Origin: an uncultured Anaerolineae bacterium
GTDB taxonomy: Bacteria; Chloroflexota; Anaerolineae; Promineifilales; Promineifilaceae
Assembly (NCBI GenBank): GCA_905479495.1
Contig: CAJQMR010000031.1
Span: 40,283-104,282 of the forward strand
Direction of reading: 5' to 3'
Length of the DNA stretch: 64,000 nt
In this document: in pieces, positions 1 through 8,910 of the stretch
Layout of the letters: every line of letters begins with the position of its first letter
Numbering within the stretch: the stretch's first letter is position 1
Position numbers and translations under genes: made by a program
The notes under the pieces: model-generated
Databases searched by the model: none
Told to the model about the DNA's origin: nothing
Seen by the model: the letters and a program-made list of their open reading frames with translations, nothing else

Positions 1-453
1 GACCGCTGTTATTTTAATTATTTACGGCTTTATACAGTACCAGGCGCAACATTATTAGATGCTACCGGCCATTCAGTTCCTGCCGAAGTATTATTAAGTG
101 ATACCCCTTGGAATAAACCTGCTGGAATCGTCAATGAATTTGCGAGCTTCACCACATTTGCCAATTTTATGATGGTCCCCCGTGGGGAAACAGTGGCAAC
201 GACTTTTCATTACCAACTGCCAACAAGCATCATTCGCCAACAAGACGGCAACAACGTTTATCAGCTTTGGCTGCGCAAACAAGCTGGAACTGGCGAGCAA
301 CCAGTCGCGGTTACATTAATGCTTCCTACAGGTAGTTCAGTAATGCAAGTTAATGCTTCTAGCCAAGCTTCTATTTCTAGCAAAGAGAATCGTGTCGAGG
401 TTAGTGTCGATCTGCAAACTGACACTTTACTAACTGTTACGTTTAAAGATTAA
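1..453 (+). CDS. C-terminal part of a secreted/surface protein (DUF4012-like), cut by window edge
   Basis: The reading frame is open from the first base to the TAA at 451-453, so this is the last 150 residues of a longer protein; the internal ATG at 169 is not a natural start. The residues read as beta-rich extracellular sequence: YLRLYTVPGATLLDATG, then FANFMMVPRGETVATTFHYQLP, then a strand-turn-strand end. This pattern of short strands with PxG turns resembles my memory of the C-terminal region of DUF4012 proteins, but the diagnostic N-terminal part is outside the window. It lies 5 bp upstream of the SH3 protein gene and probably shares its transcript. Function unknown; the family call is tentative. 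Confidence 0.6.
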   Translation, partial: DRCYFNYLRLYTVPGATLLDATGHSVPAEVLLSDTPWNKPAGIVNEFASFTTFANFMMVPRGETVATTFHYQLPTSIIRQQDGNNVYQLWLRKQAGTGEQPVAVTLMLPTGSSVMQVNASSQASISSKENRVEVSVDLQTDTLLTVTFKD

Positions 454-458
454 ATCTG

Positions 459-1352
459 ATGAAAAAAAAGTATATTTTTAGCTTTATGAGTGTAATGCTT
501 GGGGCAATAGTTCTTTGGGGAAGTATTGATTTGCCCACAGTTTATGGCTCTGGTGCCAACCAAACCATTCCAACCAGAACACCAACTCCTGCGCCACCAA
601 CTGCCACAAAATCTGGTGGAGGTGATGGGGGAGGTAACCCAACGGCGACCAATACACCAGCACCGCAGGCTACACCAACTTCTACCCTGCTGCCTGTGGA
701 AATTGCCCCCACACCTATTGGCGGCTTTTTGCCAACGGCCGTTCCTTGCAGTGGTAATCCAACTATCGAAACGCTAGGGGCAACCAACGTTCGCAGCGGC
801 CCCGGACTTGAATATGACGTCATCGGGCAGCTGGTTTATTTGGAAGTTCGTTATATTGTCGGGCGGGCCGAAACGGCCGAATGGTGGCTGATTCAGTTTA
901 ACAACGGCCAATTTGGCTGGGTGGCTGATGAAATCGTTTTGGTACAAGGCTACACGCCCGTTGTGCCCATAGTTGAAGCACCGCCACTGAATGGCAACAC
1001 GCCAACACCTGCCGCTCTTTGGAACCCTACACCCATTCCGTTTTGCACGGTTACACCCGTGCCAACCGACACACCCCCAGCAGAACCCACGACCACAAGC
1101 AGTGAGTCTGTTGAAGAAATACCAACAGAAATCCCCACGGCTACGGAGCCAGCTCCCACAGAGGCACGCCCCACCGCCACAGCTATTGTGCAGCCAACGG
1201 CCGTTCCCCTGCAGCCAACCGCCACTCTTGCTGGCACGATTGCAACGCCTGATCCACCAGATGAGGGTGGCAGTGGCGGCATCATTCTGCTTGGTTTGGG
1301 CATCGTTTTGGGTGCTGGCCTGCTTATCTTCTTCTTGCGACGGCGCGGCTAA
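459..1352 (+). CDS. SH3-domain surface protein with Pro/Thr-rich linkers and C-terminal membrane anchor
   Basis: 297 residues. An N-terminal hydrophobic signal segment (about 5-28) is followed by a low-complexity Thr/Pro/Ala linker, one bacterial SH3 domain (about 95-165; ATNVRSGPGLEYDVIGQL is the typical start and FGWVADEIV the typical end), a second Thr/Pro-rich linker, a glycine-rich stretch and a final transmembrane helix with an RRRG stop-transfer end. The architecture says: exported, held in the membrane by the C-terminus, with an SH3 module that usually binds peptidoglycan or peptide ligands. It starts 5 bp after the preceding gene and is followed after 8 bp by the MFS gene, so the three are likely co-transcribed. 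The linkers are low complexity, so homology searches should be masked. Confidence 0.85.
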   Translation: MKKKYIFSFMSVMLGAIVLWGSIDLPTVYGSGANQTIPTRTPTPAPPTATKSGGGDGGGNPTATNTPAPQATPTSTLLPVEIAPTPIGGFLPTAVPCSGNPTIETLGATNVRSGPGLEYDVIGQLVYLEVRYIVGRAETAEWWLIQFNNGQFGWVADEIVLVQGYTPVVPIVEAPPLNGNTPTPAALWNPTPIPFCTVTPVPTDTPPAEPTTTSSESVEEIPTEIPTATEPAPTEARPTATAIVQPTAVPLQPTATLAGTIATPDPPDEGGSGGIILLGLGIVLGAGLLIFFLRRRG

Positions 1353-1360
1353 TAAAAACA

Positions 1361-2755
1361 ATGGCGGTCAACTCCCGCGCCAAACAATTTTTTGCCTTCA
1401 CTGTTTTCATCATTCTGGCCTCGCTGGACAATGCTGCTGCAGGTGTACTGCCGCCGCTCTATGCCATCATCGCCCGCGATTTACAGGCCAATGATGCCGC
1501 GCTAGGTTCTGTGACGGCCGTTTACATTCTCATCGTGGCCATTGCCGCCGTGCTGTGGGGCTACCGGGGTGACCAAAAAAAACGCAAGCCGCTTCTTTTT
1601 TGGGGCACGCTCGTGTGGGTAACGGCCATGCTGCTTACCACAACTGCCCGAACCTTCTCCCATTTTTTGCTATTCCAAATGTTAACGGCCGTTGGCGTGG
1701 GCGGGATTAGCTCCCTGGGATTCAGCGTAGTGAGCGACTTGGTACCTGCCCATCGGCGCGGCCTGGCCCTAAGCTTGTGGAGCGTTTCGCAAGGCATTGG
1801 TGCCTCGTTGGGGGCGCTGCTGGCCGGAACTGTGGGCGCATTCGACTGGCGCTATCCCTTTTGGATCATTGCCACTGCCGGGTTGCTCTTTGCCATTCTC
1901 TTTTTGTTTACTCAAGAGCCTCTGCGCGGACAGGCCGAGCCAGAACTAAAACCACTATTTAACCAGGGCAAACGGTATGAATTCCGCATCAGCCGCGCCG
2001 ATATTACCCTCATTTTGCAGCAATCATCTAATCGCTGGCTGCTGCTGCAAAGTTTTTTCTACGCGCTGGCCTATGGCTCCACTGTCTGGATTCCACGTTG
2101 GGCCATTGCCCGTGTGCAGGCAGAAGGTTACACGCTAGAAACAGCCACCATCGTAGGCAATCTTATTATTGCCCTGCTAAGTTTGGGGGGATTTACGGCC
2201 GTTCTCTCCGGGCATCTTGGCGACAGGTGGCAGCTGCGCAACAGTCAGGGTCGGGTACGCCTGGCCATGATTGGCCTCCTGGTTTCCGCCCCACTCTATG
2301 TCGCGCTTTATTTTATTCCTTTTCGCAATTTAAGTTTGCCAGAACCTGCCAGCTTCTGGGAATTGGTAACGGCCGTTCTCTACGCCTTCCTTAACAACGG
2401 GTGGGTCATTTTGGCTTTTGTGGTTGCCTTTACGGCCGTTACGTTCCAATCGGCCGATCCACCCAATTGGGCCGCGATGATTACTGATGTCAATCTGCCT
2501 GAACATCGCGGCACAGTAATCGGACTCAGCCGCCTGTTCCGGGCCGTGGGCAATGCCATCAGCGTTTCGCTGGCTGGCTGGCTTTTTGCCAGCCTCACTA
2601 GCCACCTGCCTGAACCCGATAATTACGCCGTCGGCCTTTCGCTCTTCCAAATCTTTGTGCTCCCATCCCTGATTTGTTATCTCTTTCTGCAAAAATATGT
2701 CGCCGGTGACAAGAAAATGATTACCCAACGCCTCACAAAACGTGCTCAGAGCTAA
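1361..2755 (+). CDS. Major facilitator superfamily transporter
   Basis: 464 residues with about 12 hydrophobic segments. Helix 1 carries ASLDNAAAGVLPPLY, and the loop between helices 2 and 3 has GYRGDQKKRKPLL, the usual MFS motif A (G-x3-D-x-[KR]-x-[KR]-[KR]). A second conserved region around 385-400 (PEHRGTVIGLSRLFRAVGNAIS) fits the equivalent loop of the second half. The length is normal for the family. Substrate cannot be read from the sequence. It follows the SH3 gene by 8 bp. The ATG at 1361 is followed at once by a short basic N-terminus (MAVNSRAKQFF), as expected for an inner-membrane carrier. Confidence 0.9.
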   Translation: MAVNSRAKQFFAFTVFIILASLDNAAAGVLPPLYAIIARDLQANDAALGSVTAVYILIVAIAAVLWGYRGDQKKRKPLLFWGTLVWVTAMLLTTTARTFSHFLLFQMLTAVGVGGISSLGFSVVSDLVPAHRRGLALSLWSVSQGIGASLGALLAGTVGAFDWRYPFWIIATAGLLFAILFLFTQEPLRGQAEPELKPLFNQGKRYEFRISRADITLILQQSSNRWLLLQSFFYALAYGSTVWIPRWAIARVQAEGYTLETATIVGNLIIALLSLGGFTAVLSGHLGDRWQLRNSQGRVRLAMIGLLVSAPLYVALYFIPFRNLSLPEPASFWELVTAVLYAFLNNGWVILAFVVAFTAVTFQSADPPNWAAMITDVNLPEHRGTVIGLSRLFRAVGNAISVSLAGWLFASLTSHLPEPDNYAVGLSLFQIFVLPSLICYLFLQKYVAGDKKMITQRLTKRAQS

Positions 2756-3042
2756 TGCAAAATAAAGCAAGAAACATGATTCAACGCCAACACACATCAT
2801 TCCCATTTCGCTCCCGAAGCCAAAATATTTACCAATCGCTTGCGTCACGCTGAACGTGTGTTACCATTGCGCCAAGTTGAGATATATTACAGATATATCA
2901 ATCGTATTTTAACGGTTTATACAAATTGGAAGAATCACTTCTCTAAATTTCAAAAAGCTTTCCGCTTTTACAGATTTAATCGGCCAAATCGCCTCGGTCC
3001 CCACCAATTGCCGATTAAATAACTCGCAAACAGGGAAACAAG
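2756..3042. other. Intergenic region upstream of the GntR gene
   Basis: 287 bp with clearly more A+T than the flanking genes. It contains one convincing inverted repeat (2881-2899, listed separately). I see no credible coding sequence: a 60-codon open frame here has no ribosome binding site and an odd composition. The promoter of the GntR gene should lie here, but no clear -35/-10 pair could be assigned. Confidence 0.5.
2881..2899. promoter_or_regulatory. Candidate operator, inverted repeat GATATAT-N5-ATATATC
   Basis: A perfect 7-bp inverted repeat with a 5-bp spacer, about 145 bp upstream of the GntR-type regulator. Its size and symmetry suit a dimeric winged-helix repressor acting on its own promoter. 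That the GntR protein is the ligand is inference from proximity only. Confidence 0.4.
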
Positions 3043-3738
3043 ATGAGTGTGCACGGTGATTCGCAGCGTTCACTCAGTGAGCAGGCCTACGAACAAATCA
3101 GGCAAAAGATTGTCACCCTCGCGTTGGCTCCAAGCGCCGTTGTAGACGAGGCACGCCTGCAAAAAGAACTTGGGTTTGGTCGCACGCCCATCCGGGAAGC
3201 GCTTAAAAGATTAGAGTTGGAACGCCTCATCAACATCATTCCCCGACGCGGTATTTTTGTTACCCCCATCAACCTGACCGACTTACAACGTTTGTATGAA
3301 ATGCGCCTTAATCTGGAATGTTTGGCTACGGAACTGGCGGCAAAAAGGGGAACGGCCGTTCACTGGCAAGAAATGGCCTATGTCCTTAACCAGGTAAATG
3401 CACCCGGCAAAATCTCTCCCGAACAGCTCATTGCCATTGATGATCAATGCCATCGCATCATCTACCAGGCCGCAGACAACCATTTCCTGGAACAAAGCCT
3501 GATGGCTCTCTATCCGCTTAGCCTGCGCATGTGGAACGTAGCCCTGGCAAAACTAGGTGACAAAAAAGAGAACGTCGTTGAATATGAACACATTGTGGAG
3601 CACCAGCAAATAATGGTTGCCCTGCAAAACGGCGCAGTTGAAGAGTCCATTAACCTGATGCGTCGTCATATTGAAGCCTACCAGCAGTACATCGAAAACG
3701 TTATTTTAGGCAAGTCAGCGCAGCTCCATGCGGCCTGA
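3043..3738 (+). CDS. GntR-family (FCD/FadR subfamily) transcriptional regulator
   Basis: 231 residues. N-terminal winged helix-turn-helix (about 10-75): SEQAYEQIRQKIV, then GFGRTPIREALKRLELERL, then the wing IPRRGIFVTP, which is the GntR signature. The rest is an all-helical FCD effector domain (about 85-215) with the spaced Asp/His residues that bind a metal in many FCD proteins (DDQCH, VEHQQI, RRHIEAY). FCD regulators usually sense small acids or amino-acid-derived metabolites. It sits 49 bp upstream of the methyltransferase gene and points the same way, so it is the obvious local regulator of the demethylation cluster. The start ATG has AGGGA a few bases upstream. Confidence 0.9.
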   Translation: MSVHGDSQRSLSEQAYEQIRQKIVTLALAPSAVVDEARLQKELGFGRTPIREALKRLELERLINIIPRRGIFVTPINLTDLQRLYEMRLNLECLATELAAKRGTAVHWQEMAYVLNQVNAPGKISPEQLIAIDDQCHRIIYQAADNHFLEQSLMALYPLSLRMWNVALAKLGDKKENVVEYEHIVEHQQIMVALQNGAVEESINLMRRHIEAYQQYIENVILGKSAQLHAA

Positions 3739-3787
3739 TTTGCTCCCACTTACCAACCTTTTTTGATTCGCGCAGGAGGAACCGTCT

Positions 3788-5320
3788 ATGAGCCTAGATA
3801 GACGCAAACGCCGTGTGAGCCGCCGAGACCGGCACCAGACCGATCCAGCAATCGAAACCGTTGCCAAAATAGCCCAACCTGTCAATAACCTTCCCAGCTA
3901 CGAATTGTTGGATGAGGCAGGAATTGAAAAAATCCACAACGCTTCCCTGGAAATCCTGTCCGACGTGGGCATTGATTTTTATGATGAAGAGGCCCACGAC
4001 ATCCTGAAAAAGAATGGTGTTCGTTTAGAAGGGGACACCGCCTTCTTTGATCGGGAAATGATTGCTGAATTTGTAGCCAAGGCCCCCAGTCAATTCACCC
4101 AGCTGGCCAGAAATCCAGAGAGAAACGTGATCATCGGCGGTAACCACGTCTGTTTTGCCCCCGTATACGGCCCGCCATTTGTAGTAGATATGGACCGCGG
4201 CCGCCGTGAAGCTACCCTGGTCGATTTTCGCAACTTTGTGAAGCTCACCTACATGAGTCCGTGGCTGCATCATTCTGGTGGTACCATTGTGGAGCCAACC
4301 GACGAGCCAACCCACACGCGCCATCTAGACATGGTGTACAGCCACATCAAATATAGCGACAAACCGTTTATGGGTTCTGTCACCTCAGCAGCCAATGCGG
4401 CAGACAGCGTAAAAATGGCCGAAATTTTGTTTGGAGCAGAAGCGATTCAGCAGCAACCTGCGCTGCTTTCGCTCATCAACATCAGCAGCCCGCGTCGTTT
4501 AGATGATCGGATGCTGGGTGCTTTGAAAGTGTATGCCAAAGCCCGCCAGGCGTTGATCATCACCCCTTTCATTTTTTCTGGGGCGATGGCTCCAGTAGGC
4601 ATTGCCGGAACGCTGGTGCAGCTTAATGCGGAAGCGCTGGCAGGTGTTGTCTTTACGCAAATGGTCAATCCAGGCACGCCTGTGGTGTTTGGCGCATTCC
4701 AAACAAACATTGATCTGCAAAGCGGAGCTCCCGTGTTTGGTTCACCGGAGAGCCAATTAGCGCTGTATGCAGCAGCGCAGCTGGCCCGCAGGCACGGCCT
4801 CCCCTTCCGCAGCGGCGGCATGTTTGCCAGCAGCAAAATCGCCGATGCCCAAGCAGCTTATGAGTCAGTGATGGTGATGATGCCGGCCGTATTGGCCAAG
4901 GTGAACTTTGTACTGCACGCTGCTGGCTGGCTGGAAGGGGGTCTGGCTGCTGGCTATGAGAAGTTTGTGATGGACAATGAGCTATTAGGCATGTTTCATA
5001 AATTTGTGCAGGGGATGGACCTGTCTGAAAACGGGATGGCGATGGAGTCGCTGCGCACGGTGCCTACCGACAGCCATCATTTGGGCACACCGCACACGAT
5101 GCAAAACTTCCGCCATGCCTTCCATCGTTCTGATTTTTTTGATTACAACTCGTTTGAGCAGTGGCGGGATGAGGGTGGAATCACAGCGACGCAGAAGGCA
5201 AACGGCCGTTACAAACAACTCCTCCGCCAATACCAATCACCCAACCTAGACCCCGCCATTGATGAAGCGCTACAAGCCTTTATAACCAAACGCAAAGAAG
5301 AGATAGAACCAGAATATTGA
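3788..5320 (+). CDS. MttB-family (trimethylamine/betaine-type) corrinoid methyltransferase, non-pyrrolysine
   Basis: 510 residues of the MttB/COG5598 family. The reading frame has no internal TAG, so this is a non-pyrrolysine homologue, like the MtgB-type enzymes that demethylate glycine betaine or other quaternary amines rather than trimethylamine. Recognisable parts: an N-terminal helical region (LDEAGIEKIHNASLEILSDV), the barrel with YGPPFVVDMDRGRR, and the segment GAPVFGSPESQLALYAAAQLARR. A strong AGGAGGA precedes the ATG by 6 bp. The first 15 residues are unusually basic (RRKRR and RRDR). The neighbours supply every partner such an enzyme needs: corrinoid protein, activator and methyl-THF methyltransferase. 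The true substrate is unknown; the adjacent dimethylglycine/sarcosine-type flavoprotein favours betaine or a related N-methyl compound. Confidence 0.88.
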   Translation: MSLDRRKRRVSRRDRHQTDPAIETVAKIAQPVNNLPSYELLDEAGIEKIHNASLEILSDVGIDFYDEEAHDILKKNGVRLEGDTAFFDREMIAEFVAKAPSQFTQLARNPERNVIIGGNHVCFAPVYGPPFVVDMDRGRREATLVDFRNFVKLTYMSPWLHHSGGTIVEPTDEPTHTRHLDMVYSHIKYSDKPFMGSVTSAANAADSVKMAEILFGAEAIQQQPALLSLINISSPRRLDDRMLGALKVYAKARQALIITPFIFSGAMAPVGIAGTLVQLNAEALAGVVFTQMVNPGTPVVFGAFQTNIDLQSGAPVFGSPESQLALYAAAQLARRHGLPFRSGGMFASSKIADAQAAYESVMVMMPAVLAKVNFVLHAAGWLEGGLAAGYEKFVMDNELLGMFHKFVQGMDLSENGMAMESLRTVPTDSHHLGTPHTMQNFRHAFHRSDFFDYNSFEQWRDEGGITATQKANGRYKQLLRQYQSPNLDPAIDEALQAFITKRKEEIEPEY

Positions 5321-5325
5321 GAGCA

Positions 5326-5391
5326 GTAATTGGGTAATTTGGCAATTGAGTAATTGACTCAATTACCCAGTTACTCAATTACCTAATTACA
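5326..5391. repeat. Intergenic inverted repeat, TAATTGGGTAATT type
   Basis: Imperfect tandem copies of (G)TAATTG(A/G)G are followed by their reverse complement, so the transcript would fold into a long AU-rich hairpin. It lies between the methyltransferase and flavoprotein genes. The same family occurs at 59117-59184. Confidence 0.8.
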
Positions 5392-5415
5392 GATTTTCAC
5401 GAAGGAGTTTTTAAA

Positions 5416-7932
5416 ATGAGTGATTTACCAAAAAAAGCAAAAATCGTCGTCATTGGTGCGGGGATTGTGGGCAATAGTCTAGTTTACCATCTGGCCAAAC
5501 ATGGCTGGAAAAATATTGTCCTTCTGGACAAAGGCCCATTGCCCAACCCGGGCGGCTCCACTGGTCACGCCTCCAACTTCATCTTCCCCGTGGATCATTC
5601 CAAAGAAATGACCATGATCACCCTGGACAGCGTAGAGCAATACAAAGAACTTGGTGTCTTTACCGAAAGCGGCGGCATTGAAGTGGCTCGCACCGATGAG
5701 CGCATGGAAGAGCTGCGGCGGCGCATGGCCTCGGCCAAGGCATGGGGTGTAGAGTCCCATCTACTCACCCCAGATGAAGTAGAAAAGCTGGTGCCGTACC
5801 TTGACAAAAGCGTCATCAAGGGTGGCTTTTACACCCCCAGCGTCGGCGTCGTCGATTCACTGCGGGCGGGCACGTTAATGCGCGAATACGCCATGGATAA
5901 GGGGGCCTTAAAGGTTTTCCCCAACACGGAAATTGAGGATTTGGTAGTGAAAAACGGCAAGATTAAAGCCGTCAAAACCAATCGGGGCAAAATTAAAACC
6001 AAATATGTCATGATTGCCTGTGGCGTCTGGAGTCCGCGTATCGCCGAGATGGCTGGGGCAACAATTCCACTGACACCGGCCGTGCACCAGATGATCAGCG
6101 TCGGCCCGCTGGCGCTTATGGAAAAAACCACCAGCGAAATCGAATACCCCATCGTGCGCGACATGGACACCTTCTGCTACGAGCGACAAAACGGCAACGA
6201 CATGGAAGTGGGTTCCTACGCCCATCGTCCCATTTTGATGGAACCCAAAGATATTCCCTCCATCGAAGAAGCCGCCATGTCCCCTACCGAGCTGCCCTTC
6301 ACCGAAGATGATTTCGAGCCACAGTTAGAGCAGGCTCTGGAGCTAATGCCCGAGATTTTGGGCGACGAAAAGGCGGGCATTCGCCACGCCATTAACGGGC
6401 TGCTTTCCCTTACGCCCGACGGCGCACCCATCATTGGCGAGACGCCAGAAGTGAAAAATTTGTGGTCCGTAGCGGCCATCTGGATTAAGGAGGCGCCCGG
6501 TTTTGCCAAAGCGGCCGTTGAATGGTTCACGTACGGGGCTTCAGAAATTGATATTCATGGGACAGACGTGGCCCGATTTTATGATTACGGCCGTACCAAA
6601 CATCACGTGGCTGCCCGCACTTCCGAAGCGTTCAACAAGACGTACGGCATTGTGCATCCCCGCGAACAGTGGGCATCCAATCGCAACGTGCGCACCAGCC
6701 CGTTCTACATCCGCGAGGTTGAGTTGGGCGCAGAATTTTTCGAGACCGCTGGCTGGGAACGACCGCAATGGTACAACAGCAACGCCAAGCTGCTAGAGGA
6801 ATACAAAGATCGACTGCACGATCGGCCGCACGAATGGGATGCCCGCTGGTGGTCGCCTATCACCAACGCCGAACATCTCGCCATGCGAGAGCGCGTCGCC
6901 ATGGTCGATCTCACTGCCTTTGCGCTATTTGATGTCGAAGGGCCTGGCGTGGTTGATTTCATTGAAAAGATGGCCGCCAACAAGATGGATGTGCCGGTCG
7001 GTCGCGGTGTCTATACCCCCATTCTTAATGCCCACGGCGGCTTTAAGTCCGATCTCACCATTTTGCGCCTGGCCAAAGACAAATACCGCATCGTCACCGG
7101 CGGCAGCGACGGCGGGCGAGACAAAAAATGGTTCACAGACAATCTGCCCAAGGACCGTTCTGTCACCTTGACAGACAAAACCTCGGCAATCTGCACCATC
7201 GGTCTTTGGGGGCCATACGCTCGCGATGTACTGCAATCAGTCACAGACGATGATGTGTCTAACGAGGCATTCCCTTACAGCACTGTGAAAAATCTCATTA
7301 TCAACGGCATTCCGACGACGGCGTTCCGCATCTCTTACGTGGGCGAGCTGGGCTGGGAAATCAGCACGGCGATGGAGCATGGACTCAAGCTGTGGGACAC
7401 GCTCTGGGAGGCTGGTCAAAAGTATCGTATCGTGCCTGTCGGCATTGGCGTCTACGGCACCACCGGCCGCCTGGAAAAAGGGTATCGTCTGATGGGCAGC
7501 GAGCTAGAAGGCGAGTACACGCCCGTGGAGGCTGGCTTGGAGCGACGACTGGTGAAAAAAGCGGACTTCATCGGCAAAAAAGCGTATCTGAAAGCCCGCG
7601 AAGAAGGGCCAGCGGCCATTTTGTGCACGCTTACAGTCGATGACCACACCTCTGCCAGCGGCATCAAGCGCTACATGAACGGCGGCGAACCCATCGTCAC
7701 GCCAGATGGTGAGCGCATTGTAGATAGCAAAGGACGGCCGTCTTACGTCACAACTGCCGGAGCCGGACCATCGGTGGGCAAGCATCTTCTGCTGGCTTAC
7801 CTGCCGCCCGAACTGGCCAAAGAAGGTACCAAACTGGCCGTCGAATACATGATGGAACGGTATCCGGTGACCGTGGCTGTGGCTGGCAGCCGCCCGCTGT
7901 TCGACCCGGATAATGAGCGGATGAAACAGTAA
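5416..7932 (+). CDS. FAD-dependent dimethylglycine/sarcosine dehydrogenase-like protein with GcvT folate domain
   Basis: 838 residues, the usual length for the DMGDH/SarDH/GcvT-fusion family. N-terminal DAO-type FAD domain (about 8-380) with VVIGAGIVGNS as the dinucleotide-binding loop; GGSTGHASNF matches the place where family members bind FAD covalently through histidine (usually GSTWHA; the Trp is Gly here). A bridging FAO_M region follows, then GcvT N- and C-terminal domains (about 445-725 and 735-830), which hold tetrahydrofolate and catch the released carbon as methylene-THF. Electrons would go to the ETF encoded just downstream. The ATG has GAAGGAG 8 bp upstream. The stop TAA lies inside a repeat. 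It likely acts on the product left by the MttB-type enzyme, inferred from context. Confidence 0.9.
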   Translation: MSDLPKKAKIVVIGAGIVGNSLVYHLAKHGWKNIVLLDKGPLPNPGGSTGHASNFIFPVDHSKEMTMITLDSVEQYKELGVFTESGGIEVARTDERMEELRRRMASAKAWGVESHLLTPDEVEKLVPYLDKSVIKGGFYTPSVGVVDSLRAGTLMREYAMDKGALKVFPNTEIEDLVVKNGKIKAVKTNRGKIKTKYVMIACGVWSPRIAEMAGATIPLTPAVHQMISVGPLALMEKTTSEIEYPIVRDMDTFCYERQNGNDMEVGSYAHRPILMEPKDIPSIEEAAMSPTELPFTEDDFEPQLEQALELMPEILGDEKAGIRHAINGLLSLTPDGAPIIGETPEVKNLWSVAAIWIKEAPGFAKAAVEWFTYGASEIDIHGTDVARFYDYGRTKHHVAARTSEAFNKTYGIVHPREQWASNRNVRTSPFYIREVELGAEFFETAGWERPQWYNSNAKLLEEYKDRLHDRPHEWDARWWSPITNAEHLAMRERVAMVDLTAFALFDVEGPGVVDFIEKMAANKMDVPVGRGVYTPILNAHGGFKSDLTILRLAKDKYRIVTGGSDGGRDKKWFTDNLPKDRSVTLTDKTSAICTIGLWGPYARDVLQSVTDDDVSNEAFPYSTVKNLIINGIPTTAFRISYVGELGWEISTAMEHGLKLWDTLWEAGQKYRIVPVGIGVYGTTGRLEKGYRLMGSELEGEYTPVEAGLERRLVKKADFIGKKAYLKAREEGPAAILCTLTVDDHTSASGIKRYMNGGEPIVTPDGERIVDSKGRPSYVTTAGAGPSVGKHLLLAYLPPELAKEGTKLAVEYMMERYPVTVAVAGSRPLFDPDNERMKQ

Positions 7933-8006
7933 TCAGTGGTCGGTAAACGGTAATCGGTAACAGTTTTAAGTTCACCGATTACCGATAACCGATTACGGAT
8001 TACCGA
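7930..8006. repeat. Intergenic inverted repeat, GGTAATCGGTAA type
   Basis: Copies of GGTAATCGGTAA are followed by reverse-complement copies (ACCGATTACCGATAACCG), giving a long hairpin between the flavoprotein gene and etfB. The repeat begins at the stop codon of the upstream gene. Related copies are at 13674-13750, 47893-47935 and 60594-60651. Confidence 0.8.
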
Positions 8007-8018
8007 AAAGGTGATCAG

Positions 8019-8777
8019 ATGGAAATTCTAGTATGCGTCAAGCGGGTTCCCACTACGGGAGCCAAAATTGTGCTCACGGAAGACGCGCAGGCAATTGAAA
8101 CGCGCAATTTGGGCTTTACCGTGAGTCCACATGAAGAGTGTGCCGTGGAAGAAGCGGTGCAGTTGGTGGAAAAACACGGCGGCGGCGTCACGGTGCTCAC
8201 CTTAGGCGGTCAGGAATCAATCCAACAGCTTCGGGATGCGATGGCTGTCGGGGCAGACAAAGGCGTTCTGCTGGAAACGGATGGTGGTGAATGGAACCCG
8301 ATGGCCACCGCCAACGCCATCGTGGACGCCGTCAGAGCATCAAGCGAAAGCTTTGACTTGCTCCTGTTTGGCAATGAAGCCGCTGACAGTGGCGATTATC
8401 AGGTTGGCGTACGTGTGGCCCATGCCCTGGATTTGCCCTGCGTGACAGGAGTGAAGGGCTTGGAGATTAACGGGGAAACGGCCGTTGCCAAACGGGAAGC
8501 TGGCGGTGGCTTTGAACTGTACGAAGTGACCCTACCGGCCGTCATCACCGTGAAAGAAGGTATCAATTTGCCCCGCTACCCCTCTGTACCTGGACGGTTA
8601 CGTGCCAAAAAGAAACCTCTGCAAACCGAAACGCCGCAAAAAGTTGGTGGGGGTCTGGAAATGGTCAAACTTGTCACCCCGCCAGAACAAAGCAAATCGG
8701 CTGAGGTTTTAGGGGAAGGGGTTACGGCCGTTCCCAAAATCATCGAATTATTACGCGAATTGAAGTTTGTTGAGTAA
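8019..8777 (+). CDS. etfB: Electron transfer flavoprotein beta subunit
   Basis: 252 residues. Begins MEILVCVKRVP, the standard EtfB start, and carries the AMP-binding/adenine nucleotide alpha-hydrolase-like fold. The family region near NEAADSGDYQVGVRVAHALDLP (about 125-146) and the C-terminal PRYPSVPGRLRAKKKPL are typical. AAGGTGA sits 7 bp before the ATG. With EtfA it forms the heterodimer that accepts electrons from flavin dehydrogenases such as the upstream dimethylglycine-type enzyme and passes them to the quinone pool through ETF-quinone oxidoreductase, which is not in this window. No Fix/bifurcating partners are nearby. Confidence 0.93.
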   Translation: MEILVCVKRVPTTGAKIVLTEDAQAIETRNLGFTVSPHEECAVEEAVQLVEKHGGGVTVLTLGGQESIQQLRDAMAVGADKGVLLETDGGEWNPMATANAIVDAVRASSESFDLLLFGNEAADSGDYQVGVRVAHALDLPCVTGVKGLEINGETAVAKREAGGGFELYEVTLPAVITVKEGINLPRYPSVPGRLRAKKKPLQTETPQKVGGGLEMVKLVTPPEQSKSAEVLGEGVTAVPKIIELLRELKFVE

Positions 8778-8792
8778 CCATTGTGAAATTGA

Positions 8793-8893
8793 AGAGGAAC
8801 ACGGAGTTTCGCAAAGTAGGCACATAGTTTCGCAGAGGAAAAAAGAAATTTCTCTGTGCAACTCTGCGGTTATCCGCGCAACGCTGCGTTCCG
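8793..8893. repeat. Intergenic inverted repeat, CGGAGTTTCGCAGAG type
   Basis: Tandem imperfect units of the form ACGGAGTTTCGCAAAG, followed by their reverse complement (CTCTGTGCAACTCTGCG), separating etfB and etfA. Relatives are at 37024-37105, 40577-40623, 41878-41963, and inside coding sequence at about 46980-47040 and 58529-58560. Confidence 0.8.
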
Positions 8894-8910
8894 CTTTTTT
8901 GTGAGGCATC

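Noticed and set aside
774..1361. Long minus-strand open frames opposite the SH3 gene (also opposite hem and lys genes)
   Set aside because: Antisense shadows of strongly coding plus-strand genes with no recognisable domains.
2840..3022. A 60-codon open frame in the gap before the GntR gene
   Set aside because: No ribosome binding site, composition rich in Arg, Tyr and Phe typical of chance translation of AT-rich DNA, and it covers the probable promoter and operator.
3788..5320. Pyrrolysine in the MttB homologue
   Set aside because: No in-frame TAG occurs; the gene reads through as an ordinary ORF and ends with TGA.
5326..5391. CRISPR-like array from tandem repeats (also at 7930, 13674, 59117)
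   Set aside because: The units are short, degenerate and directly adjacent with no unique spacers, and the two halves are complementary; no cas genes nearby.
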